Part shown: one piece after another, positions 25,236-32,678 of the stretch | Layout: each line of letters opens with the position of its first letter | How positions within the stretch are numbered: position 1 is the stretch's first letter | Program-made: the position numbers and the translations under genes | DNA from: Nitrospirota bacterium | GTDB taxonomy: Bacteria > Nitrospirota > Leptospirillia > Leptospirillales > Leptospirillaceae | Assembly (NCBI GenBank): GCA_021806225.1 | Contig: JAJZXW010000015.1 | Coordinates: forward strand, 62,001 to 126,000 | DNA: 64,000 nucleotides | Direction: 5' to 3' | Notes under the pieces: model-generated | The model's database searches: none | Seen by the model: the letters and a program-made list of their open reading frames with translations, nothing else | Told to the model about the DNA's origin: nothing

Positions 25236-26474
25236 TCAGAACACAAATTTCTTTTCGGGGAAGATCGTCTGGAGAATCATCTCCGTGGGCATCGACATGC
25301 CGCCGTACACTCTGGGGCCGGGCACGATTTCCGCCTTGCTGTGGCCGTAAAGGGCTGTCACGATCTCGCGGTGAAGCCATCCCATGTAGTTGAATTCCGG
25401 AACGATGATCCGCTTCGCGTGTTTGCAGGCTGCGCGAAGTTCGGGGGTCGGAAATGGGCGGATGGAGCGGACCTTGATGAGCCCGACTTTGGTGTTGTGC
25501 TCCTCCTCCGCCTGACGGACGGCTTCGCGGGACTGGGAGACGGCGCTTCCCGAGGCGATGAGCATGATCTCCGCGTCGGGGTTCACGACCTCGATCAATC
25601 CTCCCATGTACTTGTTGATGTACCGTCTGGCCCGTTCATTCGCCGCCCAGACCTCCTGCTGCCAGGAGGCATGGACCTGATAGCTGATGAAGTTGCTCTT
25701 CTGGATGGGGGCATCGCGCGAGAGCCTGGCCGGTGGATTTTCATTGTCCATTGCCGGAACGGCCTCCGCGTAGGGATCCCTCGGAGGAAGCTTGATGTCC
25801 TTCGAAGGGATGCTGACATAGCCACGGGCATGGGTCACGAAGAATCCGTCGACGGCCACCGCCACCGGAAGCGTGATCTCGGGGCGCTCCGAAATGATGA
25901 AGGCCTTCATGGTGTAGTCGAAGAAGTCCTGCTGATTCTCTCCATGGAAGAGAATGATTCCGCAGTTCAGGAGATAGGCGAGTTCCACGTTGTCCGGCTG
26001 GATGGCCAGGGGGGCGTTCACGACCCGGCACATGATGAGGAGGACTGCCGGAATACGTCCGCCCGGCCACGAGGCGATCACTTCCATTCCTCTCATGAGG
26101 CCCGGACCAGCCGTGGCGGTCATGGAGCGCGCTCCCGCACGGGAAGAGCCGGCGATCGCGGACATCACCCCGATCTCCTCTTCTCCGCGGTAGTATTCCT
26201 TGACATATCCTTCGGCCCAGAGGGAGCCGACCTGCTGCATGGTTTCGCTCTGGGGGGTGATGGGGTAGGAGATGGCGACATCGACATTGGAACGGCGGAT
26301 GGCTTCCTTCGCCGCTTCCGAGCCGGTAATGAAGGCCCGTTCCCGGGGGGCTTCGAAGAACATGTATTCGGGGGTCACGACCTTCTGGCGGTCCCCTGCG
26401 GTCAGCTCCACCGCCTCCTTCGTCTCCGCCGGCTTTTCTGCCGTGACATCCTTGACTCCTGCCGAATCAGACAT
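25236..26474 (-). CDS. porA: 2-oxoacid:ferredoxin oxidoreductase, alpha subunit
   Basis: A 412-residue catalytic subunit from ATG 26474, with AAGGAG upstream. Family motifs are FITGSEAAKEAIRR, VAISYPITPQSETMQ, the GEEEIGVMSAIAGSSRAGAR segment, and TATAGPGL. The C-terminal domain contains EFNYMGWLHREI. First gene of the four-gene operon. A paralogue begins at 63086 and is about equally similar to the family. The two probably serve pyruvate and 2-oxoglutarate, but which is which is not decided here. Confidence 0.93.
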   Translation of the reverse strand: MSDSAGVKDVTAEKPAETKEAVELTAGDRQKVVTPEYMFFEAPRERAFITGSEAAKEAIRRSNVDVAISYPITPQSETMQQVGSLWAEGYVKEYYRGEEEIGVMSAIAGSSRAGARSMTATAGPGLMRGMEVIASWPGGRIPAVLLIMCRVVNAPLAIQPDNVELAYLLNCGIILFHGENQQDFFDYTMKAFIISERPEITLPVAVAVDGFFVTHARGYVSIPSKDIKLPPRDPYAEAVPAMDNENPPARLSRDAPIQKSNFISYQVHASWQQEVWAANERARRYINKYMGGLIEVVNPDAEIMLIASGSAVSQSREAVRQAEEEHNTKVGLIKVRSIRPFPTPELRAACKHAKRIIVPEFNYMGWLHREIVTALYGHSKAEIVPGPRVYGGMSMPTEMILQTIFPEKKFVF

Positions 26475-26648
26475 TGAAAGACTCCTTAGGTGAGGAAAGT
26501 TGTATAAAAATGCCGGAAAAACATAAAGACGATCTTCCCGACAGGTCCAGAGGCTGGACGCTTGCGGTCCGGACAGCTCCGCTTCCATGGTTGTGGACGC
26601 AGGAGGCAGAGAGGTAGCCCGACTTCGAATCATTCCCGAATTCCCAAT

Positions 26649-26678
26649 ACACTATCATCAGTTTCCGAATCAAGTCAA
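26649..26678 (-). promoter_or_regulatory. Candidate promoter of the oxidoreductase operon
   Basis: On the minus strand TTGACT is followed after 18 bp by TAGTGT, about 175 bp before the alpha start. The -35 box is good and the -10 weak. It implies a long leader. The 221-bp gap between the operon and the upstream gene shows no other clear signal. Confidence 0.3.
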
Positions 26679-26695
26679 ACGGAAATGGGCATGCA

Positions 26696-27307
26696 TTACT
26701 CAGCGTGTTCGTCCAGGCCCGCGGCCAGCTCATGGCGAAATTCCTCAGGAATGTTGACCGATCGCGTCTCATCCCACTTCCAGTCGGGCCGCTTGGTTGA
26801 GGCCCCTTTTCGAAGGTGTTCGATGTGATCCCTCCCTTCGGGGGTGTGGCCCCAGGGTGTGACGGACCCTTCCCCAAGGGCTTTTTCAAGACGGTCAAGG
26901 AGGGCCTCGAAGAGCGAGAGGTCTCCGACGTCGAAACCTTGGCAGGGATTCGAGGGAGCATCGCTGTCGTGAAGAACGAGAACGAACCCTTCATGACTTC
27001 TTTCGGCGTCGAGGTGGGCGAGAACCGCCTCAAGCCGCGATTTGGGAACTCCCGCGAGAATCGAGATTCCGGGTGAAAAGGGCAGGGAATCCAGGGGCTT
27101 CCAGTCCGGAATGTGCGCCTGGTCCATGGCGGGGACGAGATCGCGAAGTCTCGACAGGAGCCGCTGGCGGTGCGGATCGCTGTCGTTCCAGCCCCAGCGG
27201 GGGCTGGAGCCGAGATAGAGTGTCGGGCGGGCCCGGGTCAGGATCTCCCGGACCAGGAGATCCATATCCCGGGAGGTGTGCTGTTTTTTCGAATCAGGGT
27301 GTTCCAT
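26696..27307 (-). CDS. Unrecognised 203-residue soluble protein
   Basis: I do not recognise this family. It is soluble, charged and rich in His, Asp and Trp (for example PRWGWNDSDPHRQR and RPDWKWDET), with one internal Cys, no signal peptide and no membrane segment. A central helix-rich part (SLFEALLDRLEKALGE) is flanked by polar stretches. It lies 187 bp downstream of the Hyf-like operon and 221 bp upstream of the oxidoreductase operon, on the same strand as both. It could be co-transcribed with the membrane complex and be an accessory factor, but this is only positional. Confidence 0.6.
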   Translation of the reverse strand: MEHPDSKKQHTSRDMDLLVREILTRARPTLYLGSSPRWGWNDSDPHRQRLLSRLRDLVPAMDQAHIPDWKPLDSLPFSPGISILAGVPKSRLEAVLAHLDAERSHEGFVLVLHDSDAPSNPCQGFDVGDLSLFEALLDRLEKALGEGSVTPWGHTPEGRDHIEHLRKGASTKRPDWKWDETRSVNIPEEFRHELAAGLDEHAE

Positions 27308-27494
27308 GGAGGGATGCGCTCCTTTCAGGGCCGTGTGGGAATCCGAACCGTTGTCGGCGATTGGCCGTATGCGAATGAGGCGAAGATCGTCGTTCTTGTG
27401 GTGGTCTTTTGATCCTACGACGTGTCGAAGGCGAACGCAACCCGAAAATGGGGGAATACGGGGGAAGGAAGGTGATCCGTTGTTTTTTCCCGGA

Positions 27495-27989
27495 TCACTC
27501 CCGGCCGGTACGCGCGAGGGTGAAGGATTGAAGGATTGCCCGCCGGATCTCGTCCGGGGTCGGAGGGCACCCCGGAAGCCGATGGTCGACCGGGATCACC
27601 TGGGGCGCTCCGTTCAAGACCGCATAGCTGTCGCGGAAAATCCCCCCGTCGCAGGCGCAGTCTCCCAACGCCAGGACGCGGCGTGGCTCCGGGATGCCCT
27701 CGAGCGTTTTCGTCAGGGGCTCTTTCATGGCTTTCGTGACGGGTCCCGTCACGATGAGAAGATCCGCATGCCGGGGAGAGGCCACGAATTTTGCCCCATC
27801 GGAGGAGAGGGCGTAATAGGGGTTTTCCAGGGCCAAGAGCTCCAGTTCGCAGCCGTTGCAGGATCCTGCGTCGACATGCCGGATGGCCAGACTCCTCCCG
27901 AAGCCCGGAGTGGGGGGCGGTGTGACGGGCCGGGACCTCTTTTCAGTGAGCCGGCCGGTCCGAAAAATTTTCACGAGAAGCTTCCACAT
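27495..27989 (-). CDS. hyfI: Hyf/complex I-like small Fe-S subunit (HyfI/HycG/NuoB family)
   Basis: A 164-residue protein with the NuoB/HycG four-cysteine set: SCNGCELE (two Cys), GDCACDGG and LPGCPP. These would bind the terminal [4Fe-4S] cluster (N2 in complex I) next to the quinone or active site. The N terminus is positively charged. Last gene of the six-gene membrane operon. The cluster ligands are intact here, unlike the metal ligands of the partner large subunit. Confidence 0.85.
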   Translation of the reverse strand: MWKLLVKIFRTGRLTEKRSRPVTPPPTPGFGRSLAIRHVDAGSCNGCELELLALENPYYALSSDGAKFVASPRHADLLIVTGPVTKAMKEPLTKTLEGIPEPRRVLALGDCACDGGIFRDSYAVLNGAPQVIPVDHRLPGCPPTPDEIRRAILQSFTLARTGRE

Positions 27990-28004
27990 TGCGCGTCGTC
28001 TCCC

Positions 28005-29567
28005 TCAAAGGTCGTGGCCGCTGTAGCTCAGGTTGAAGGATTTGTTGATCAACGGGAAGTCGGCCACGAGATTGCCCGGGACGACGACCTCCAGTGCGGG
28101 CCAGAGGAGGGCGGAAGGCTCCTGGATGTGAGCCGCCCGGATCACCCCTCCGGGCGACAGCCGGACCCAGGCCAGGACCTCTCCCCGGAAGCCTTCGACG
28201 ATGCCCAGCCCTTCGGCTGTTTCCGGGTTGTCGGGAAGGGGCTCGGCAATGGAGTTTTCGGGTAGATGTTCGAGGAGGGCCCTGGCGAGAACCAGAGACT
28301 CCTGGATTTCAAGAAACCTGATCAGGACGCGGGCCGCGACGTCCCCCTCGTGGGCCAGGGCGAGCGCCGGAGGAAATCGCCGATAGGGGTCTCCCCCATG
28401 GTCGGCCCGGAGGTCCCAGGCCTGGGCGCTGGCACGACCGACGACTCCTCCGGCACCGAGCCGGCGGGCGACCTCCGGCAGAAGGACTCCCGTGTTCTGG
28501 AATCGGTCCTGGAGACCGCCATGGTCGTCGTAAATTTTTTGAAGCTCCGCCACCTCCGCCGAGAGAATCCTGTTTTCATCGAGAAGATCCCGGATGGCGG
28601 TGTCGTCGAGGGTGGCGCGGACCCCTCCGGGTGCGACCAGGTCGAAAAGATATCGGACTCCGAAATGGGTCCGGTTTCTTCTGAGCAGATCTTCCTTGAG
28701 GCGACCGAACTGGGAGAGGCCGAATCCGAGGCCGGCATCGTTGCCAAGGGCCCCCAGGTCTCCCAGATGGTTGGCGATCCGTTCCCGCTCGAGTAGGAGG
28801 GCCCGCAGAAAGCGGACGCCGGCAGCCGGAGTGAAGTCCAATGCCTGCTCGACCGCCTGCGCGAAGGCGATGGAGCAGGCGACGGTCGAATCTCCCGAGA
28901 TGCGAGCAGCCAGACGGGCGCCTGAGGAGATATCCCGGCTTCGGAAGAGGCCGTCCACGCCCTTGTGGGTGTATCCGAGACGCTCTTCGAGACGGAGAAC
29001 CTTCTCGCCTACGACCTGAAAGCGGAAATGGCCAGGTTCGATGATGCCCGCGTGGACGGGTCCCACGGGAATCTCGTGAACCCCCGGACCGAAGACGGGG
29101 ACGAATGGGTATTCCCGAAGATCCGCCCGAGGAGTCTCCGGAATGCATGTTCCCGGAGGAGACGACAGGGGAGGAACGGACCAGAGTCCCTGGCTGATCC
29201 AGGGACGGGTGTCTTCCAGACCCTCGGGGGTGAACCCGAAGAGATCCCGGACGCTCCGTTCGAACCGGTCGACGGCAGGAAGGAAAGACGAGAGAGAGGG
29301 AAAGGTCTGGCGACCCTCTGGCGAAGACAGGGGGAGAACAAGGACGAACAGGCCTTCTCGCAGGAGAAAGGCGGTGCAGATCCGGGGTTCTGGAGCTCCG
29401 GCGGCCCACAGACCGAGGAAACGTCCCCCGGATGCGGCCAGGATCCGTGCCTCCTCGAAATAATCCCCCGGAGTCTCCTGGGGGATGATGGCGCGCGGAA
29501 TCCCGTCCTCCCGGGGGATGAGGCAGAATCCCGGGGACACCCGTTTCGGAAAGGTGTCATTGTCCAT
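28005..29567 (-). CDS. hyfG: Hyf/complex I-like large subunit lacking [NiFe] ligands (HyfG/HycE/NuoCD family)
   Basis: About 520 residues: an N-terminal NuoC-like domain (FERSVRDLFGFTPEG) fused to a NuoD/HycE domain (EPGHFRFQVVGEKVLRLEERLGYTHKG). In real group 4 hydrogenases four cysteines bind Ni-Fe, in RICGIC near the start of this domain and DPCxxC near the end. Here the matching stretches read RISGDS and NLSYSG, so by eye all four are Ser or Gly. It is therefore not a hydrogenase. It fits the energy-converting hydrogenase-related (Ehr) group. The start overlaps the end of the hyfF-like gene by 11 nt. Confidence 0.85.
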   Translation of the reverse strand: MDNDTFPKRVSPGFCLIPREDGIPRAIIPQETPGDYFEEARILAASGGRFLGLWAAGAPEPRICTAFLLREGLFVLVLPLSSPEGRQTFPSLSSFLPAVDRFERSVRDLFGFTPEGLEDTRPWISQGLWSVPPLSSPPGTCIPETPRADLREYPFVPVFGPGVHEIPVGPVHAGIIEPGHFRFQVVGEKVLRLEERLGYTHKGVDGLFRSRDISSGARLAARISGDSTVACSIAFAQAVEQALDFTPAAGVRFLRALLLERERIANHLGDLGALGNDAGLGFGLSQFGRLKEDLLRRNRTHFGVRYLFDLVAPGGVRATLDDTAIRDLLDENRILSAEVAELQKIYDDHGGLQDRFQNTGVLLPEVARRLGAGGVVGRASAQAWDLRADHGGDPYRRFPPALALAHEGDVAARVLIRFLEIQESLVLARALLEHLPENSIAEPLPDNPETAEGLGIVEGFRGEVLAWVRLSPGGVIRAAHIQEPSALLWPALEVVVPGNLVADFPLINKSFNLSYSGHDL

Positions 29568-31029
29568 GCGTGAGCCCGATCGACAGAAGTGCGGTGTGAA
29601 ACAGCCGGCCAAGGGAATCCGGAAAGAACAGACCGATGACCAGTGCCAGGCCGAAGTGGATCCAGACCGGATAAAAGGTCAGGGTCGGGGTGGGAGATGA
29701 GGGGAATGCCGGCGCCTCTGAGGCTGATGTCATCTCCTGGATTCTTCGAAACAGGACCGCGAATGTGATCAGGAGGGCCAGGAGGAGAGGGGGGATCGCC
29801 CAGGGGGCCCGGGAGACGGCCGTCGAGAGGATCAGGAATTCGCTGGCGAAGATGGCGAAGGGAGGGAGGCCCGTGATGGCGAGGCCTCCGATCGTCAGGG
29901 CCCTGGCCAGTGCGGGTGTCCTCTCTCCGAGATTTCGGATTTCGGGGATCTTCTGGGATCCCGATGTCTGGACAACGTGGCCCACCACAAAAAAGATGGC
30001 GGATTTGATCAGGCTGTGGGAGGTCATGTGAAGAAGTCCGGCGAAGGCGCCCACAGGCCCTCCGAGTCCGAAGGCGAAGGTTGCGAGTCCCATGTGTTCG
30101 ATGGAGGAATAGGCGAAGAGCCGTTTGATGTCCTGTCGTTTCCACATCGAAAGGGAGGCGAGAAGGACCGAGACCAGACCGAACCCCAGGAGAAGCCGGG
30201 AGGTCAGGTGGTTGTGAAGGGATCCGTCGGCTAGCACCTTGATCCTGAGGATGGCGTACAGGGCCACGTTCAGGAGAAGTCCGGAAAGGACGGCGGAAAT
30301 GGGGGTCGGGCCTTCGGCGTGGGCGTCCGGAAGCCAGTTGTGAAGAGGGACGAGACCCACCTTAGTTCCGTATCCCACGATGAAAAAGATGAAGGCCAGT
30401 CCGATGACGGTGGGTTCCAGCGTCGTCTTGACCCCGTTCAGGTGGGTCCAGAGAAGGGCGGTTCCACCGGGTCCCAGGGTTTTTTCGGAGGCGAAATAGA
30501 GAAGGATGGTTCCGAAAAGCGCCAGGGCGATACCCACCCCGCAGAGGATGAAGTATTTCCATGCCGCCTTGACGCTCGCGGGTTTCCGGGTCCAGGCCAC
30601 GAGAAGGACGGTGGCCAGCGTGGCCCCTTCCAGGGAGACCCAGAGGATTCCCAGATTGTTGCTGACGAGGACGGCCAGCATGGCCAGGATGAATATCTGG
30701 TAGAGAGCCAGGTAAAGGCGGGTCCGTTCCGCTCCCAGGTGTCCGTGTGCCTTTTCGATGGCCATGTACCGGAGGGAAAAGAGAGAGGTCGTGGCTCCGA
30801 CGCCCCCCGTGATGACCACGAAGATCGCCGAAAAACCGTCCGAATAAAGCTGCTCCGCTCCTCCGGTGACAGGCCCATCCGTAAAGACCCGAAAGGCCAG
30901 GAGAAGGGAGAGGCCGAAAGTGAGAAAGGAGAAGAGGACATTGAGAGCGTCCGCCCCCTTGCGGTGTCCGACTATCCCCATGACGAGTGCCCCGAGAAGC
31001 GGGCAGAGAACGATGGCCGTAAGGATCAA
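29557..31029 (-). CDS. hyfF: Hyf-like antiporter-type membrane subunit (HyfF/NuoN family)
   Basis: A 490-residue integral membrane protein with about 13-14 hydrophobic segments. Proton-antiporter signatures include KVGLVPLHNWLPDAHAEGPTPISAVLSG, with its conserved Lys, His and acidic residues, and AYSSIEHMGL. These support ion translocation coupled to electron transfer. The start is a TTG at 31029 with GGAG upstream, 3 bp after the preceding gene. HyfF and HyfB are the two Mrp/complex I-like ion channels of this operon. Confidence 0.87.
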   Translation of the reverse strand: MILTAIVLCPLLGALVMGIVGHRKGADALNVLFSFLTFGLSLLLAFRVFTDGPVTGGAEQLYSDGFSAIFVVITGGVGATTSLFSLRYMAIEKAHGHLGAERTRLYLALYQIFILAMLAVLVSNNLGILWVSLEGATLATVLLVAWTRKPASVKAAWKYFILCGVGIALALFGTILLYFASEKTLGPGGTALLWTHLNGVKTTLEPTVIGLAFIFFIVGYGTKVGLVPLHNWLPDAHAEGPTPISAVLSGLLLNVALYAILRIKVLADGSLHNHLTSRLLLGFGLVSVLLASLSMWKRQDIKRLFAYSSIEHMGLATFAFGLGGPVGAFAGLLHMTSHSLIKSAIFFVVGHVVQTSGSQKIPEIRNLGERTPALARALTIGGLAITGLPPFAIFASEFLILSTAVSRAPWAIPPLLLALLITFAVLFRRIQEMTSASEAPAFPSSPTPTLTFYPVWIHFGLALVIGLFFPDSLGRLFHTALLSIGLTHGQ

Positions 31030-31032
31030 GGG

Positions 31033-31710
31033 TCACTCCATCGAGGTTGTGTCCATGTGCTTCAGGTCGAGGCTTTCGAAGGTCTCACGGATCTGGAAGA
31101 AAAAAATGCCGAAGACGAAGGTCCCGACAAGGACATCGAAGGCGACGCCAAGCTCCACGACCATGGGCATGCCGTAGGTTGCATTGATGGCCGAAAAGAA
31201 AAGGGCATTTTCCATCCCCAGGAATCCGATCACCTGCGTCAGGGCCTTCCTGCGGGAGATCATCATGAGGAAGGAAAGGAGAAGGGATGCGAGGCCGACT
31301 CCGATCAGCCCTTTCGACACGGTGCTCGCAAGTTCCGAAATGGGGCCGGCGAGGGTGAAGGAAAAGACCGCGATGGCAAGGCCCAGTACCATCGTCGACG
31401 GCACGTTGACAAGGACCTCGACCTCTCCCTGGATCCGGAGCCTGTTCAACAGTCGGAACAGGATGGCGGGAAGCAGGACGACCTTGAACGCGAAGGTGAA
31501 AATGGCGGAAAAAAGAAGATGTGTCTCGGCGGACAGAATGGCTACGGCGAGAGTGCTCAAGGTCAGGAGGACCCCCTGGAGGGCGAAGATGCGGACGAGA
31601 GAGGTCATGCGCCGGAGAGCCAGCATCGCAAAAGCCGACATGAGAAGGGCGCTTCCCAGAAACTGGACGAGGTCGTTCGCGAAGGGGTGCGCCGGAAGTG
31701 GCGGGGACAT
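31033..31710 (-). CDS. hyfE: Hyf-like membrane subunit (HyfE family)
   Basis: A 225-residue membrane protein with about six hydrophobic segments. FKVVLLPAILFRLLNRLR and GFLGMENALFFSA fit HyfE, whose C-terminal part resembles NuoK. The ATG at 31710 has GAGG upstream and starts 2 bp after the hyfC-like gene. Longer in-frame extensions upstream lie opposite hydrophobic coding of the neighbour and are not coding. Confidence 0.8.
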   Translation of the reverse strand: MSPPLPAHPFANDLVQFLGSALLMSAFAMLALRRMTSLVRIFALQGVLLTLSTLAVAILSAETHLLFSAIFTFAFKVVLLPAILFRLLNRLRIQGEVEVLVNVPSTMVLGLAIAVFSFTLAGPISELASTVSKGLIGVGLASLLLSFLMMISRRKALTQVIGFLGMENALFFSAINATYGMPMVVELGVAFDVLVGTFVFGIFFFQIRETFESLDLKHMDTTSME

Positions 31711-31712
31711 GG

Positions 31713-32678
31713 CTAGACCTCGAGGACGAAATGGATGAGAAAGCCCATGGTGGCCAGGAGATAGGCCAGGGCCGTGAATTCGGGTACCCGGAATATCCGG
31801 AGCTTCGCGAACAGGGTTTCGATCAGGGCAATCCCTGCCCCCGCCACCAGGAGCTTGGCGGAAAGGAACAGGAGGCCGGCCCCCAGTGAGCCGGGAGACA
31901 GGGAGGCCGGAAGCCCGGCCGGAAAGAAGAAGTCCGTTCCGATCAAAAGATAGAGAAGAAGTTTGATCTGGCTTCCCCATTCCATCATGGCCAGGAGAGG
32001 ACCCGAATACTCGAGGAGCATCGCCTCGTGGATCATGGTGAGTTCGAGGTGCGTGGACGGGTTGTCGATAGGAAGGCGCCCGTTTTCCGCCAGAAGGACG
32101 AGAATGAAGGCCAGAAGGGCGAACAGCAGGCTCGGGTGAAAAGGAGCCGATGCGCCGAGAAGGGAATGGAGGATGGCCGGAAGCGCCGTCGACCGGGACC
32201 AGAGTGAGGCCGTGAAAAGGATCATGAGAGTGGCCGGCTCCGCCAGGAATCCCACCATCATTTCCCGTCGCCCCCCCAAGTCTCCGAAGGGAGTGCCGGC
32301 GTCCATGGCGCCAAAGGCCATCAGCATCCGGGCCAGGGAAAAGAGCCCGACCAGGACCACCGCATCGGCCACAGGAGCGAGCGGCGGATCGGTGACGAGC
32401 GCGGGGACAAAGAGGACGCATGACAGGAGGGCTGCGAAGACGAGAAAGGGAACGACTCGAAACAGGAACGAGGTTCCCTCTGGAACGATCGTCTCCTTCC
32501 GGAAAAGGCGGACAAGATCCCTCCAGGGCTGCAGGATTCCCGCCGGAGACCTGTTCGAAAGGACGGACCGGCAGAATCCGATCCATCCGGAGAGGATGGG
32601 GGCCGCGAGGAGGGCGAGAACAATCTGGACGCCCTCGACAAGGATGGCCGAAGGGAGGGAAAGATCTCCTACATCCAT
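31713..32678 (-). CDS. hyfC: Hyf-like membrane subunit (HyfC/HycD/NuoH family)
   Basis: A 321-residue membrane protein with about eight hydrophobic segments. The NuoH-type signature is LAENGRLPIDNPSTHLELTM followed by IHEAMLLEYSG (about 200-230), the acidic loop that contacts the peripheral arm. FRKETIVPEGTS near residue 60-70 is also typical. This subunit connects quinone or redox chemistry to the ion channels. Overlaps the hyfB-like gene end by 10 nt. Confidence 0.88.
   Translation of the reverse strand: MDVGDLSLPSAILVEGVQIVLALLAAPILSGWIGFCRSVLSNRSPAGILQPWRDLVRLFRKETIVPEGTSFLFRVVPFLVFAALLSCVLFVPALVTDPPLAPVADAVVLVGLFSLARMLMAFGAMDAGTPFGDLGGRREMMVGFLAEPATLMILFTASLWSRSTALPAILHSLLGASAPFHPSLLFALLAFILVLLAENGRLPIDNPSTHLELTMIHEAMLLEYSGPLLAMMEWGSQIKLLLYLLIGTDFFFPAGLPASLSPGSLGAGLLFLSAKLLVAGAGIALIETLFAKLRIFRVPEFTALAYLLATMGFLIHFVLEV

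Noticed and set aside
27187-27208. CCAGCCCC/GGGGCTGG hairpin in the 203-residue unknown gene
   Set aside because: It lies fully within coding sequence for ordinary codons and has no T run; likely chance in GC-rich DNA.
30319-31716. Long plus-strand frame of about 465 codons opposite the hyfF- and hyfE-like genes
   Set aside because: Low-complexity, highly charged translation opposite genuine hydrophobic membrane subunits; typical shadow.
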